From positions 1-7,603 of the forward strand of contig JAKBAL010000095.1 of the NCBI GenBank assembly GCA_021809225.1: a DNA stretch of 7,603 nt. The letters are read 5' to 3'. Both the position numbers and the translations under genes were made by a program. Shown here piece by piece: positions 1 to 5,858 of this stretch (positions within the stretch are counted from its first letter, which is position 1; each line of letters opens with the position of its first letter). The notes under the pieces are model-generated. The model did no database searches and was not told the DNA's origin. It was given only the letters and a program-made list of their open reading frames with translations. Source of the stretch: Pseudomonadota bacterium. GTDB lineage: Bacteria > Pseudomonadota > Alphaproteobacteria > UBA9655.

Positions 1-35
1 TTATTTGTTTAATGTATTTTTATTACCATCTACTC

Positions 36-758
36 TTAGACTAAATATTGTCCCCCATTGAGAGTCAGGGTCGTTCCCGTTATAAACCCAGCCTCATCTG
101 ACGCCAGAAAAACAACAGCTCGCGCACTCTCTTCTGGACTTCCCATGCGCCCAATAGGTATTTGAGTCGTAATTTGAGTTTGAACGGACTTAGGCATGCT
201 CCGCACCATTTCTGTATTAATGTATCCTGGAGCAATAGCGTTTACCGTAATCCCCTTTATTGCGCTTTCCTGTGCAAGGGCTTTTGTAAGACCAATGATG
301 CCTGCCTTTGCTGCAGAATAGTTTACTTGCCCAAACTGACCTTTTTGGCCATTAATTGAACTTATATTTATTATTCTTCCAAATTCACGTTCTCGCATAG
401 GTTCAATCACCTGACGACACATATTAAAGCAAGAAGTAAGATTCGTTTGAAGCACGTCTAGCCACTGAGAATAATCCATTTTATGCAGGACACCATCTCG
501 CGTAATCCCTGCGTTATTCACAAGAATGTCAATAGGCCCATGATCTCTTGTTACTTGAGCTATACCCTGTTGACAGGCTATAAAGTTGCCTACGTCCCAT
601 TTGTAGACTGGAACCCCCGTTTTCGTGTAAAAACTATCTGCAGCCTTTTCATTGCCATTATAAACGGCAACAATTCTATAGTCTGCTTCCTGTAACTTTT
701 GAGAGATGGCAGCTCCAATACCTCGCGTTCCTCCTGTAACTAAAGCCAGTTTTTTCAT
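36..758 (-). CDS. phaB: Acetoacetyl-CoA reductase (PhaB-type SDR)
   Basis: A cytosolic, 240-residue short-chain dehydrogenase that reduces acetoacetyl-CoA to (R)-3-hydroxybutyryl-CoA, normally with NADPH, to supply monomer to PHA synthase. Seen in the sequence: the Rossmann glycine motif TGGTRGIG (residues 8-15), NNAG (81-84), and the active-site Ser134, Tyr147 and Lys151 in the block SSINGQKGQFGQVNYSAAK, which is very close to PhaB proteins such as that of Cupriavidus. The C-terminus has the usual LNGG. Length matches the family. The frame can be extended to a GTG at 770, but that GTG forms part of a good Shine-Dalgarno (GGGAG), so the ATG at 758, opening MKKLALVTGG, is the better start. The gene is divergent from phaC across 237 bases, which supports a PHB role over the similar fatty-acid enzyme FabG. 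FabG remains the alternative, but the NGQKGQFGQ segment favours PhaB. Confidence 0.93.
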   Translation of the reverse strand: MKKLALVTGGTRGIGAAISQKLQEADYRIVAVYNGNEKAADSFYTKTGVPVYKWDVGNFIACQQGIAQVTRDHGPIDILVNNAGITRDGVLHKMDYSQWLDVLQTNLTSCFNMCRQVIEPMREREFGRIINISSINGQKGQFGQVNYSAAKAGIIGLTKALAQESAIKGITVNAIAPGYINTEMVRSMPKSVQTQITTQIPIGRMGSPEESARAVVFLASDEAGFITGTTLTLNGGQYLV

Positions 759-763
759 GCATT

Positions 764-768
764 CTCCC
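764..768 (-). promoter_or_regulatory. Shine-Dalgarno deciding the phaB start
   Basis: GGGAG on the minus strand lies 5 bases before the ATG at 758-756. It overlaps the in-frame GTG at 770-768, so that GTG is unlikely to be the true start. Confidence 0.7.
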
Positions 769-770
769 AC

Positions 771-995
771 TTAAAACACTTTTTATGTTTGTATAGAAAA
801 AAGTTAACCTATAACCATTAATAAAAAATGAAGAGGCTTTACATTCAAGGCTGAAGCGAAGTCCCCGATCTTAAGAATAAGCTTTTCTCCAGAGGAATTA
901 ACGAATTAGAAAGGAATTTAACTTTAACCTGCGCTCATGTGCTTAAGGAATCAAACGCCTAAACATAACACCCTTGATGTATATTTGAGATAAAA
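771..995. other. Divergent phaB/phaC intergenic region
   Basis: This A/T-rich stretch must carry the promoters of both divergent genes, but I could not pick out a convincing -35/-10 pair for either. Two weak -10-like boxes are visible: TATACA on the minus strand near 790-795, toward phaB, and TATATT at 980-985, toward phaC. The second is so close to the phaC ATG that it would give an almost leaderless transcript. No hairpin or coding frame stands out. Confidence 0.4.
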
Positions 996-2726
996 ATGCA
1001 GAAAAACAAAGACGCTATTGAATCATGGGGAACCTTTCTTGAAACTTTTCAGAAACAAAATGAACATATGGCTTCAACATTTTTTGAAGGAATGCAACAA
1101 CGTCTTCCTTTTTCCCCCACATTGGTTGGAGATGTCTTTATCAAAACGGCTCACTCTCTTCTCAGCAACCCATCTCACCTACTTAACGCCCAAGAACAAC
1201 TTTTAGAAGAAATTCGTGAGCTTTGGCAAAAGATGCTCTCACCTGAAAACGCGCCCTCAGTGGAGGTAACGACTGATAAACGTTTTCGCCACGATTCCTG
1301 GCAAACGATGCCATATTTTTTATTTATGAAAGAATATTATCTTATCACCTCTCGTTGGTTACAAAATCTTGTTTCCCAACTTGAAGGTCTTGATCCAAAA
1401 ACACATCATAAAATCCAATTTTATATGAATCAATTGGCGGAAGCCCTCTCTCCAACTAATTTTCCCTTTTCAAATCCTGAGGTTTTAGAAGAACTTGTTA
1501 AAACGCAGGGCGCTTCTTTGATGAAAGGATTTGAGACTCTTCTGGAAGATATGGAGGTTGGACAATGGATGAAAATGACAGATCCATCGGCCTTTGAGCT
1601 GGGAAAAACAATCGCCTCAACCAAAGGAAATATTGTTTTTCGTAACGATATTTTTGAACTTATTCATTACACACCGCGTACAAAAAAGATTTATTCTATT
1701 CCTCTCCTTATTATTCCAGCTTGGATTAATAAATATTATATTTTTGACTTGAGCTCAACCAACTCTTTTGTAAAATGGATGCTAGAGCAAGGCCATGATG
1801 TTTTTATGATTTCTTGGGTAAACCCAACCTCTGATTTAGCTTCAAAGTCTTTTGAAAGCTATCTTTTGGATGGGGCTTATCAAGCCTGCGAACAAATCTC
1901 TCGATTAACACAAAGCTCAGCCATTCATACGATGGGATATTGTGTAGGGGGTGATCTATTGACGGCTCTCAGCGCTTATTTAGCTAAAACACCTTCTGGA
2001 TTTTATCTTCAAACAATGACCCTCCTTGCCACCATCATTGATTTTACAAGAATTGGAGATCTAAAGGTCTTTATGGATGATGAACAACTTCAATGTGTTG
2101 AAGATTCCATGACACAAAAAGGATTTTTAGAAGCAGACCGTTTAAAAGCCATGTTTAGCCTCTTAAAACCAAACGATTTGATGTGGTCCTTTTTCATAAA
2201 AAACTACCTTTTAGGCCAAGTTCCTCCTGCTTTTGATTTTCTTTATTGGAATTCCGATTCAATGCGACTTCCTGCAAACCTTCACAGATTTATCTTACGT
2301 AAGTGCTTTCAAGAAAATCTTCTTATGAAACCTGGAGGCCTCAACATTAAAGGCGTCTCTCTTGATTTGCGAGATATCACAACGCCTACCTTGCTCCTTG
2401 CAACTCAAAAAGATCACATTTCTCCCTGGGAAAGCTGTTATCCCGCTGTTCATCTTTTCAAAGGGCCCCTAAAGTTTATTCTTGCAGGATCAGGTCATGT
2501 TGCAGGCGTTATTAATCCTCCCATCCCACATAAATATTGTTTCTACACAAACTCTGATTTCCCCTATCGTCCTGAAGACTGGCTCAAAGGAGCTATAAAA
2601 AATGAGGGATCATGGTGGATGAATTGGAATGACTGGATTGCACCCTTGAGTGGAGAAAAAATCAGCCCGCCGCCTGCTTATCCTTCGCTTGAGCTTGCCC
2701 CTGGATCTTATGTAAGAGCAAAATAA
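996..2726 (+). CDS. phaC: Class I poly(3-hydroxyalkanoate) synthase
   Basis: This enzyme polymerises (R)-3-hydroxyacyl-CoA, mainly 3-hydroxybutyryl-CoA, into polyester at the surface of PHA granules, releasing CoA. The protein has 576 residues, typical of class I synthases. An N-terminal PhaC_N-type region precedes an alpha/beta-hydrolase core. The lipase-like box is GYCVGG with the nucleophile Cys316. The other predicted catalytic residues are Asp473 (QKDHISPW) and His501 (SGHVAGVINPP), the same order and near the same numbers as C319/D480/H508 of Cupriavidus PhaC. Other family blocks are PLLIIPAWINKYYIFDL, GHDVFMISWVNP, FDFLYWNSDS and the C-terminal APGSYV. An in-frame TGA at 975-977 makes the ATG at 996 the first possible start; its ribosome site (GAGAT, 987-991) is weak. 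No phaA, phasin or phaR lies next to it here. The identification is very secure; substrate chain length is inferred from the class. Confidence 0.97.
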   Translation: MQKNKDAIESWGTFLETFQKQNEHMASTFFEGMQQRLPFSPTLVGDVFIKTAHSLLSNPSHLLNAQEQLLEEIRELWQKMLSPENAPSVEVTTDKRFRHDSWQTMPYFLFMKEYYLITSRWLQNLVSQLEGLDPKTHHKIQFYMNQLAEALSPTNFPFSNPEVLEELVKTQGASLMKGFETLLEDMEVGQWMKMTDPSAFELGKTIASTKGNIVFRNDIFELIHYTPRTKKIYSIPLLIIPAWINKYYIFDLSSTNSFVKWMLEQGHDVFMISWVNPTSDLASKSFESYLLDGAYQACEQISRLTQSSAIHTMGYCVGGDLLTALSAYLAKTPSGFYLQTMTLLATIIDFTRIGDLKVFMDDEQLQCVEDSMTQKGFLEADRLKAMFSLLKPNDLMWSFFIKNYLLGQVPPAFDFLYWNSDSMRLPANLHRFILRKCFQENLLMKPGGLNIKGVSLDLRDITTPTLLLATQKDHISPWESCYPAVHLFKGPLKFILAGSGHVAGVINPPIPHKYCFYTNSDFPYRPEDWLKGAIKNEGSWWMNWNDWIAPLSGEKISPPPAYPSLELAPGSYVRAK

Positions 2727-2731
2727 AAAGT

Positions 2732-2758
2732 ATTGATTATTAATTTTAATCAATTTTT
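2732..2758 (+). terminator. Weak A/T-rich hairpin after phaC
   Basis: ATTGATTA (2732-2739) pairs with TAATCAAT (2747-2754) around a 7-base loop and is followed by a short T run to 2758. The stem has only one G-C pair, so termination would be inefficient and some read-through into cfa is expected. The same bases can be read as a cfa promoter, listed separately. Confidence 0.35.
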
Positions 2759-2761
2759 AAT
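2733..2761 (+). promoter_or_regulatory. Candidate cfa promoter
   Basis: TTGATT (2733-2738) and TTTAAT (2756-2761) are separated by exactly 17 bases. They match the sigma-70 consensus boxes at 4 of 6 and 5 of 6 positions. Transcription would start near 2768, giving a leader of about 50 bases. The spacer is part of an A/T-rich dyad. In A/T-rich DNA such matches also arise by chance. Confidence 0.4.
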
Positions 2762-2819
2762 AAAAAAATGGTTTTAATGAACTTTATCGAAATGAAAACG
2801 ATGACTTTGGGAGATCGGT

Positions 2820-4037
2820 ATGCTCTTACAAGCTTATTTAAAAAGATTTGTTAAAGTTGGAACTTTGAACTTTATCGACAGCAAAGGAAAGACATACTTT
2901 TTTTCCGCCACACCTACGCCAGAAGTTACATTTCATCTTCATTCAAAAGTTTTGGAAAATCGACTTTGTTATTCTCCAAGAATTGCTCTCGGAGAAGCCT
3001 ATATGGACGGAACCCTTACTCTTGAAAAGGGCGATATATATGATTTTCTTTTACTCTGTGCAATGAATGTCCAGAATTTTCGCTTTCCTTCAATTGCACA
3101 ATTAGCTGAAAATTTATCAACACTGCGACGTTTCTTTCACCAGTATAATCCCATTTCTAAGTCTCAAAAAAATGTGGCTCATCATTATGATCTCTCTGAA
3201 GATTTGTATCGGCTCTTTTTGGATGAGGACATGCAATATTCTTGTGCTTATTTCAAAAATCTTGACGATGATCTTGAAACAGCGCAAGAAAATAAAAAGC
3301 GCCACTTAGCTGCAAAGCTTCAACTTAAGCCTGGTCAGCACGTCCTCGATATTGGATGTGGATGGGGAGGTCTCGCACTCTTTTTAGCACGTGAAGAAGG
3401 CGTTTTTGTTACAGGCCTTACCTTATCTGAAGAACAACATAGAGTTGCAACGAATCGAGTCAAAGAAGCTGGGCTTGAAGATCGTGTCCATTTTTATCTT
3501 CGCGACTATCGGGAAGAGAAAAAGACTTATGACAGAATTGTATCCGTCGGCATGTTTGAGCATGTGGGGGTAAAACATTACGCCGAGTTTTTTAATCGAA
3601 TTTCCTCTCTCTTAAAAGAAGATGGAAGTGCAGTTCTTCATTCAATCGGCTGCTCCGCAGGCCCAAGTACGCCTAATCCTTGGCTTAACAAGTATATTTT
3701 TCCCGGAGGATATTGCCCAGCACTTTCTGAAACATTGGCCGCTATTGAACCTGAAAACCTGTCTGTTACGGATGTGGAAATTCTCCACAATCATTACGCA
3801 GAAACCCTTCGTCATTGGCGAATACGGTTTTTAGCAAACCAAGATAAAGTCAAAAAACAATGGGGAGACCGCTTTTTCCGTATGTGGGATTTTTACCTTG
3901 CCTCTTGTGAAGTTGCTTTCCGGAAAAAGGGTTACATGGTCTTTCAAATTCAAATGATGAAAAATCCCGAGTTAGTGCCATTAACACGAGACTATATCGG
4001 AGAGAAAGAAAGGAAGCCAAGGAAGAAGGGGGAGTGA
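2820..4037 (+). CDS. cfa: Cyclopropane-fatty-acyl-phospholipid synthase
   Basis: This enzyme transfers a methylene group from S-adenosylmethionine to cis double bonds of acyl chains in membrane phospholipids, acting at the cytoplasmic membrane surface. The 405-residue protein is slightly longer than E. coli Cfa (382). The N-terminal lipid-binding part is followed by the signature HHYDLSEDLYRLFLDEDMQYSC and the SAM-binding motif VLDIGCGWGGLALFLA. By comparison with the E. coli enzyme, the expected active-site and bicarbonate-binding residues are present: Cys142 (MQYSC), Glu247 (GMFEHVG), His274 and Ile276 (HSIG), and Tyr326 (HYAETL). The C-terminal tail is strongly basic. The ATG at 2820 has a clear ribosome site, GGGAG at 2809-2813. 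It sits 93 bases after phaC and 63 before the next dehydrogenase, so read-through from phaC is plausible alongside its own candidate promoter. A related mycolic-acid-type methyltransferase is less likely given the full Cfa signatures. Confidence 0.95.
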   Translation: MLLQAYLKRFVKVGTLNFIDSKGKTYFFSATPTPEVTFHLHSKVLENRLCYSPRIALGEAYMDGTLTLEKGDIYDFLLLCAMNVQNFRFPSIAQLAENLSTLRRFFHQYNPISKSQKNVAHHYDLSEDLYRLFLDEDMQYSCAYFKNLDDDLETAQENKKRHLAAKLQLKPGQHVLDIGCGWGGLALFLAREEGVFVTGLTLSEEQHRVATNRVKEAGLEDRVHFYLRDYREEKKTYDRIVSVGMFEHVGVKHYAEFFNRISSLLKEDGSAVLHSIGCSAGPSTPNPWLNKYIFPGGYCPALSETLAAIEPENLSVTDVEILHNHYAETLRHWRIRFLANQDKVKKQWGDRFFRMWDFYLASCEVAFRKKGYMVFQIQMMKNPELVPLTRDYIGEKERKPRKKGE

Positions 4038-4100
4038 TCTACATTACCAATACGCCTGCCCCTCATCATAGATTGTTAGGAAAACAAGAGGAGAAATGCG

Positions 4101-4871
4101 ATGCAAAGAGTAAAAGACAAATCAATTATTATTACGGGAGGCGCCTTAGGGATAGGCAAAGCAGCTTCCTTGCTTTGTGCTCAACATGGTGCAAAAGTTG
4201 CTGTTACAGATATAAATGACGCAGAGGGGGAAAAGGTCGTTAAAGAAATTCAAGCAAGTGGTGGGCATGCTCATTTCTGGCATTTAAATACGGCTAATGA
4301 AAAAGAAGTCCAAAAAGTCTTTAGCGAAATCAATAAGGAATTCGAGAAAATAGATGTTCTTGTCAATAATGCAGGGATCGCTGGTGTTAATAAACCCACC
4401 CATGAAGTCAGCGAAGCAGAATGGGATGCCTTGATGGCAGTCAATGTTAAGGGTGTTTTTTTCTGTACAAAACATGTCATCCCTTACTTACAAAAAAATA
4501 AGGAAGGGAGCATTATCAATTTATCCTCTATCTATGGAATCATAGGGGCACCTGACCTTCCACCTTATCATGCCTCTAAAGGGGCTGTGCGCCTCATGTC
4601 AAAAACAGATGCACTGTTTTATGCAAAAGATAAAATAAGGGTGAATTCTGTTCATCCTGGCTTTATATGGACACCTCTTGTTGAAGACTTGGGGAAACAA
4701 TTTCCCGGTGGAATTGAAGCGTATCGTAAACATTTAGATAGTTTACATCCCTTAGGTCACGTAGGTGAACCTGATGATATTGCGTACGGCATCCTCTACC
4801 TAGCATCTGATGAATCCAAATTAATGACCGGAAGTGAGCTGGTTATCGATGGGGGTTATACAGCGAGGTAG
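4101..4871 (+). CDS. NAD(P)-dependent SDR oxidoreductase, substrate unknown
   Basis: A cytosolic classical short-chain dehydrogenase of 256 residues. Seen in the sequence: TGGALGIG (12-19), an acidic residue at the end of the second strand (Asp37 in VAVTDIN), which in this family usually means NAD(H) preference, NNAG, and the catalytic Ser143, Tyr156 and Lys160 in SSIYGIIGAPDLPPYHASK. HPGFIWTPLVE and the C-terminal SELVIDGGY resemble cyclopentanol-dehydrogenase and 3-alpha/20-beta-hydroxysteroid-type SDRs, but substrates cannot be read from such motifs. The start is set by GAGGAG (4088-4093), 7 bases before the ATG; an ATG at 4096 in another frame ends after five codons. With 63 bases and no terminator after cfa, it probably shares a transcript with cfa. 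It could act on a hydroxy-acid or lipid-derived alcohol. It does not look like a standard 3-hydroxybutyrate dehydrogenase. Confidence 0.9.
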   Translation: MQRVKDKSIIITGGALGIGKAASLLCAQHGAKVAVTDINDAEGEKVVKEIQASGGHAHFWHLNTANEKEVQKVFSEINKEFEKIDVLVNNAGIAGVNKPTHEVSEAEWDALMAVNVKGVFFCTKHVIPYLQKNKEGSIINLSSIYGIIGAPDLPPYHASKGAVRLMSKTDALFYAKDKIRVNSVHPGFIWTPLVEDLGKQFPGGIEAYRKHLDSLHPLGHVGEPDDIAYGILYLASDESKLMTGSELVIDGGYTAR

Positions 4872-4905
4872 AATGGGTCTACAGCGATGTTTTTAATGTT
4901 TTTTT

Positions 4906-4919
4906 ATGTCAGTTGACAT
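4906..4919. promoter_or_regulatory. Dyad overlapping the -35 box, possible operator
   Basis: ATGTCA and TGACAT form a perfect 6-bp inverted repeat with a 2-base centre, covering most of the TTGACA box. A regulator bound here would occlude the promoter. No regulator family is recognised from the motif. Confidence 0.35.
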
Positions 4920-4941
4920 GAAATACGTTTACTTTTAAATT
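4913..4941 (+). promoter_or_regulatory. Sigma-70-like promoter of the small exported protein gene
   Basis: A perfect TTGACA (4913-4918) is followed after 17 bases by TAAATT (4936-4941; 4 of 6 matches). Transcription would begin near 4948, right at the start of the GTGATTA hairpin, leaving a leader of about 46 bases. This supports a transcription unit separate from the preceding dehydrogenase. Confidence 0.55.
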
Positions 4942-4947
4942 TAATTT

Positions 4948-4965
4948 GTGATTAATTTTAATCAC
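4948..4965 (+). promoter_or_regulatory. 5' leader hairpin
   Basis: GTGATTA (4948-4954) and TAATCAC (4959-4965) form a perfect 7-bp stem with an ATTT loop. The dyad continues imperfectly outward to about 4931-4982. Placed at the predicted 5' end of the mRNA and ending next to the AAGG ribosome site (4981-4984), it could stabilise the transcript or modulate translation. It could equally be a protein-binding dyad. Confidence 0.4.
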
Positions 4966-4993
4966 ATTAACTTTAAATTAAAGGTGTGATGAT

Positions 4994-5395
4994 ATGAAAA
5001 AATTAATATACAGCGGTTTAATTATATCCAGCTTCTTTTGCCATGCAGCTTTTGCTGGCCCGTTAGGAAAACTTAAAGATGACTTGGAATTGCAAGGAAT
5101 TGCCAGAAAGGCCATTAAAGAGGGTTATAAACTTAAGTGGGATAAATTAGATTCTAACACTGAAAAAGGGCGCGAAAACGCAGGTAGAGTTTATCATGCT
5201 TTATTTGACACGATGAATAAGCAAATAGCAAAGAGCTTTAAGAGGAAAGAAGAAGTAAGTCAGAAGTATGCAAGCGGGGATGATAAAGGTTTGCGTTATC
5301 TTGGGGAGAAGCATATTTATGAAACCCTTTTGAAACAACAAAAAAAATTAGAAGAAGAATGGGGTACGTTTATTGCTCTGGCAAAATACGAGTAA
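4994..5395 (+). CDS. Small exported protein of unknown function
   Basis: I do not recognise this 133-residue protein. It begins with a classic Sec signal peptide: a Lys-Lys n-region, the hydrophobic core LIYSGLIISSFF, and a likely signal-peptidase I site after Ala21 (HAAFA before GPLG). No lipobox is seen, so a soluble periplasmic or secreted product is expected. The mature part of about 112 residues is rich in Lys and Glu, contains no cysteine, and looks almost wholly helical (for example KQQKKLEEEWGTFIALAKYE at the end). No catalytic motif is visible. The ATG at 4994 follows AAGG at 4981-4984; the spacing is slightly long. It has its own TTGACA promoter and is followed by two terminators, so it looks monocistronic. 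Because of the signal peptide it is not a phasin, despite its size and the nearby phaC. Confidence 0.85.
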   Translation: MKKLIYSGLIISSFFCHAAFAGPLGKLKDDLELQGIARKAIKEGYKLKWDKLDSNTEKGRENAGRVYHALFDTMNKQIAKSFKRKEEVSQKYASGDDKGLRYLGEKHIYETLLKQQKKLEEEWGTFIALAKYE

Positions 5396-5410
5396 AGAAA
5401 GCCGAAGTCC

Positions 5411-5437
5411 AAGATACCGTTAAATCGGCATCTTTTT
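5411..5437 (+). terminator. First terminator after the small exported protein
   Basis: AAGAT-A-CCG pairs with CGG-C-ATCTT (one A/C mismatch) around a 6-base loop, and the stem runs into five consecutive T residues (5433-5437). It begins 15 bases after the stop codon. Confidence 0.5.
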
Positions 5438-5449
5438 GATCATCTTTTG

Positions 5450-5480
5450 AAAAGGGAAGCTGAAGCTTCCCTTTTCTTTA
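5450..5480 (+). terminator. Strong intrinsic terminator
   Basis: AAAAGGGAAGC (5450-5460) and GCTTCCCTTTT (5465-5475) form a perfect 11-bp stem with a TGAA tetraloop, then CTTTA. The A run before the stem means it could also work on the opposite strand. It isolates the small-protein gene from the repeat region and the MFS gene. Confidence 0.8.
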
Positions 5481-5578
5481 AAAATAGAATCTCAGGATTT
5501 AGCTCATCGAAAACTGGAAGTGTTAGCGGAGTTTTTTGTGACCGTATTTTTTAACCTGTTTGGATAAGAAAAAGATAT

Positions 5579-5614
5579 CGTCATTGCGAGGAGCATGTGC
5601 TCCGAAGCAATCCA
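5579..5614 (+). repeat. Palindromic repeat, copy 1
   Basis: The unit starts CGTCATTGCGAG and ends GAAGCAATCCA. Between these conserved ends sits a private palindrome, GGAGCA-TG-TGCTCC. The ends also pair (ATTGC with GCAAT), so the whole unit can fold as one hairpin. Repeats of this general form are scattered through many bacterial genomes. Confidence 0.8.
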
Positions 5615-5632
5615 AAAAACAGCGGCTCTCCG

Positions 5633-5658
5633 TGACAACCGGCTAAAGCCGGTTGTCA
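5633..5658. repeat. Perfect 12-bp-arm inverted repeat
   Basis: TGACAACCGGCT and AGCCGGTTGTCA are separated by AA, giving a very stable G/C-rich hairpin in A/T-rich DNA. It lacks a following T run on either strand, so it is not an ordinary terminator. The right arm runs into GTTGTCATTGAG, which resembles the start of copy 3 (GTTGTCATTGCGAG) with two bases missing, so this may be a decayed fourth member of the family. Confidence 0.75.
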
Positions 5659-5722
5659 TTGAGTTTAAGGGGGCTTTAGAAAACATAGAGATTGTGTTAT
5701 ACCCATCGGGCTTGAAGATGTC

Positions 5723-5759
5723 TGGATTGCCGCGCCCTCTTCGAGGGCTCGCAATGACG
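5723..5759 (-). repeat. Palindromic repeat, copy 2 (inverted)
   Basis: Read on the minus strand, this unit also begins CGTCATTGCGAG and ends GGCAATCCA. Its inner stem differs from copy 1: GCCCTC-GAA-GAGGGC. With copy 1 it forms an inverted pair whose outer 12 bases are identical (5579-5590 and 5748-5759). Confidence 0.8.
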
Positions 5760-5768
5760 CCCGGAGTT

Positions 5769-5792
5769 GTCATTGCGAGCGAAGCAATCCAG
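5769..5792 (+). repeat. Palindromic repeat, copy 3 (short form)
   Basis: GTCATTGCGAGCGAAGCAAT followed by CCAG carries the same conserved ends but has no inner palindrome, so it is the minimal form of the family. It lies 10 bases after copy 2 and 66 bases upstream of the MFS start codon. Confidence 0.8.
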
Positions 5793-5794
5793 GA

Positions 5795-5850
5795 ATAAGG
5801 TTTCTTCAAAGGCAAGAAGCATATCAAAACATTACCTTATGGTCCAGGAG
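5795..5850 (+). promoter_or_regulatory. Leader with nested dyads before the MFS gene
   Basis: ATAAGGT (5795-5801) can pair with ACCTTAT (5834-5840), enclosing a second stem, TTCTT (5802-5806) with AAGAA (5814-5818). The structure ends just before the ribosome site AGGAG (5846-5850). It may be a structured leader that affects pump expression. I see no known riboswitch consensus and no clear promoter boxes. Confidence 0.25.
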
Positions 5851-5858
5851 TTTCTAGG

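Noticed and set aside
759..770. Upstream GTG start for phaB (four extra residues)
   Set aside because: The GTG overlaps the Shine-Dalgarno of the ATG at 758, and PhaB proteins normally begin immediately before the Rossmann strand.
4101..4871. Second SDR as a 3-hydroxybutyrate dehydrogenase or a phaB duplicate
   Set aside because: It lacks the NGQKGQFGQ segment of PhaB, and its active-site surroundings (IYGIIGAPDLPPYHASK) look like alcohol/steroid-type SDRs instead.
4994..5395. Small exported protein as a phasin of the pha locus
   Set aside because: It has a clear cleavable signal peptide, whereas phasins coat cytoplasmic granules. It also lies in a separate transcription unit.
5579..5759. 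Copies 1 and 2 as terminal inverted repeats of an insertion sequence
   Set aside because: Only about 180 bases lie within, with no transposase frame and no visible flanking target duplication. A MITE-like origin is possible but unproven.
5579..5792. CRISPR array
   Set aside because: Copies are in mixed orientation, differ in length and inner sequence, and are unevenly spaced. There are no cas genes.
5504..5827. Open frames on both strands across the repeat cluster (minus 5504-5827, plus 5595-5798)
   Set aside because: They are translations of the palindromic repeats (peptides such as ASEAIQ and GLPRPLRGLAMT), without convincing ribosome sites. Such frames are common artefacts of this repeat type.
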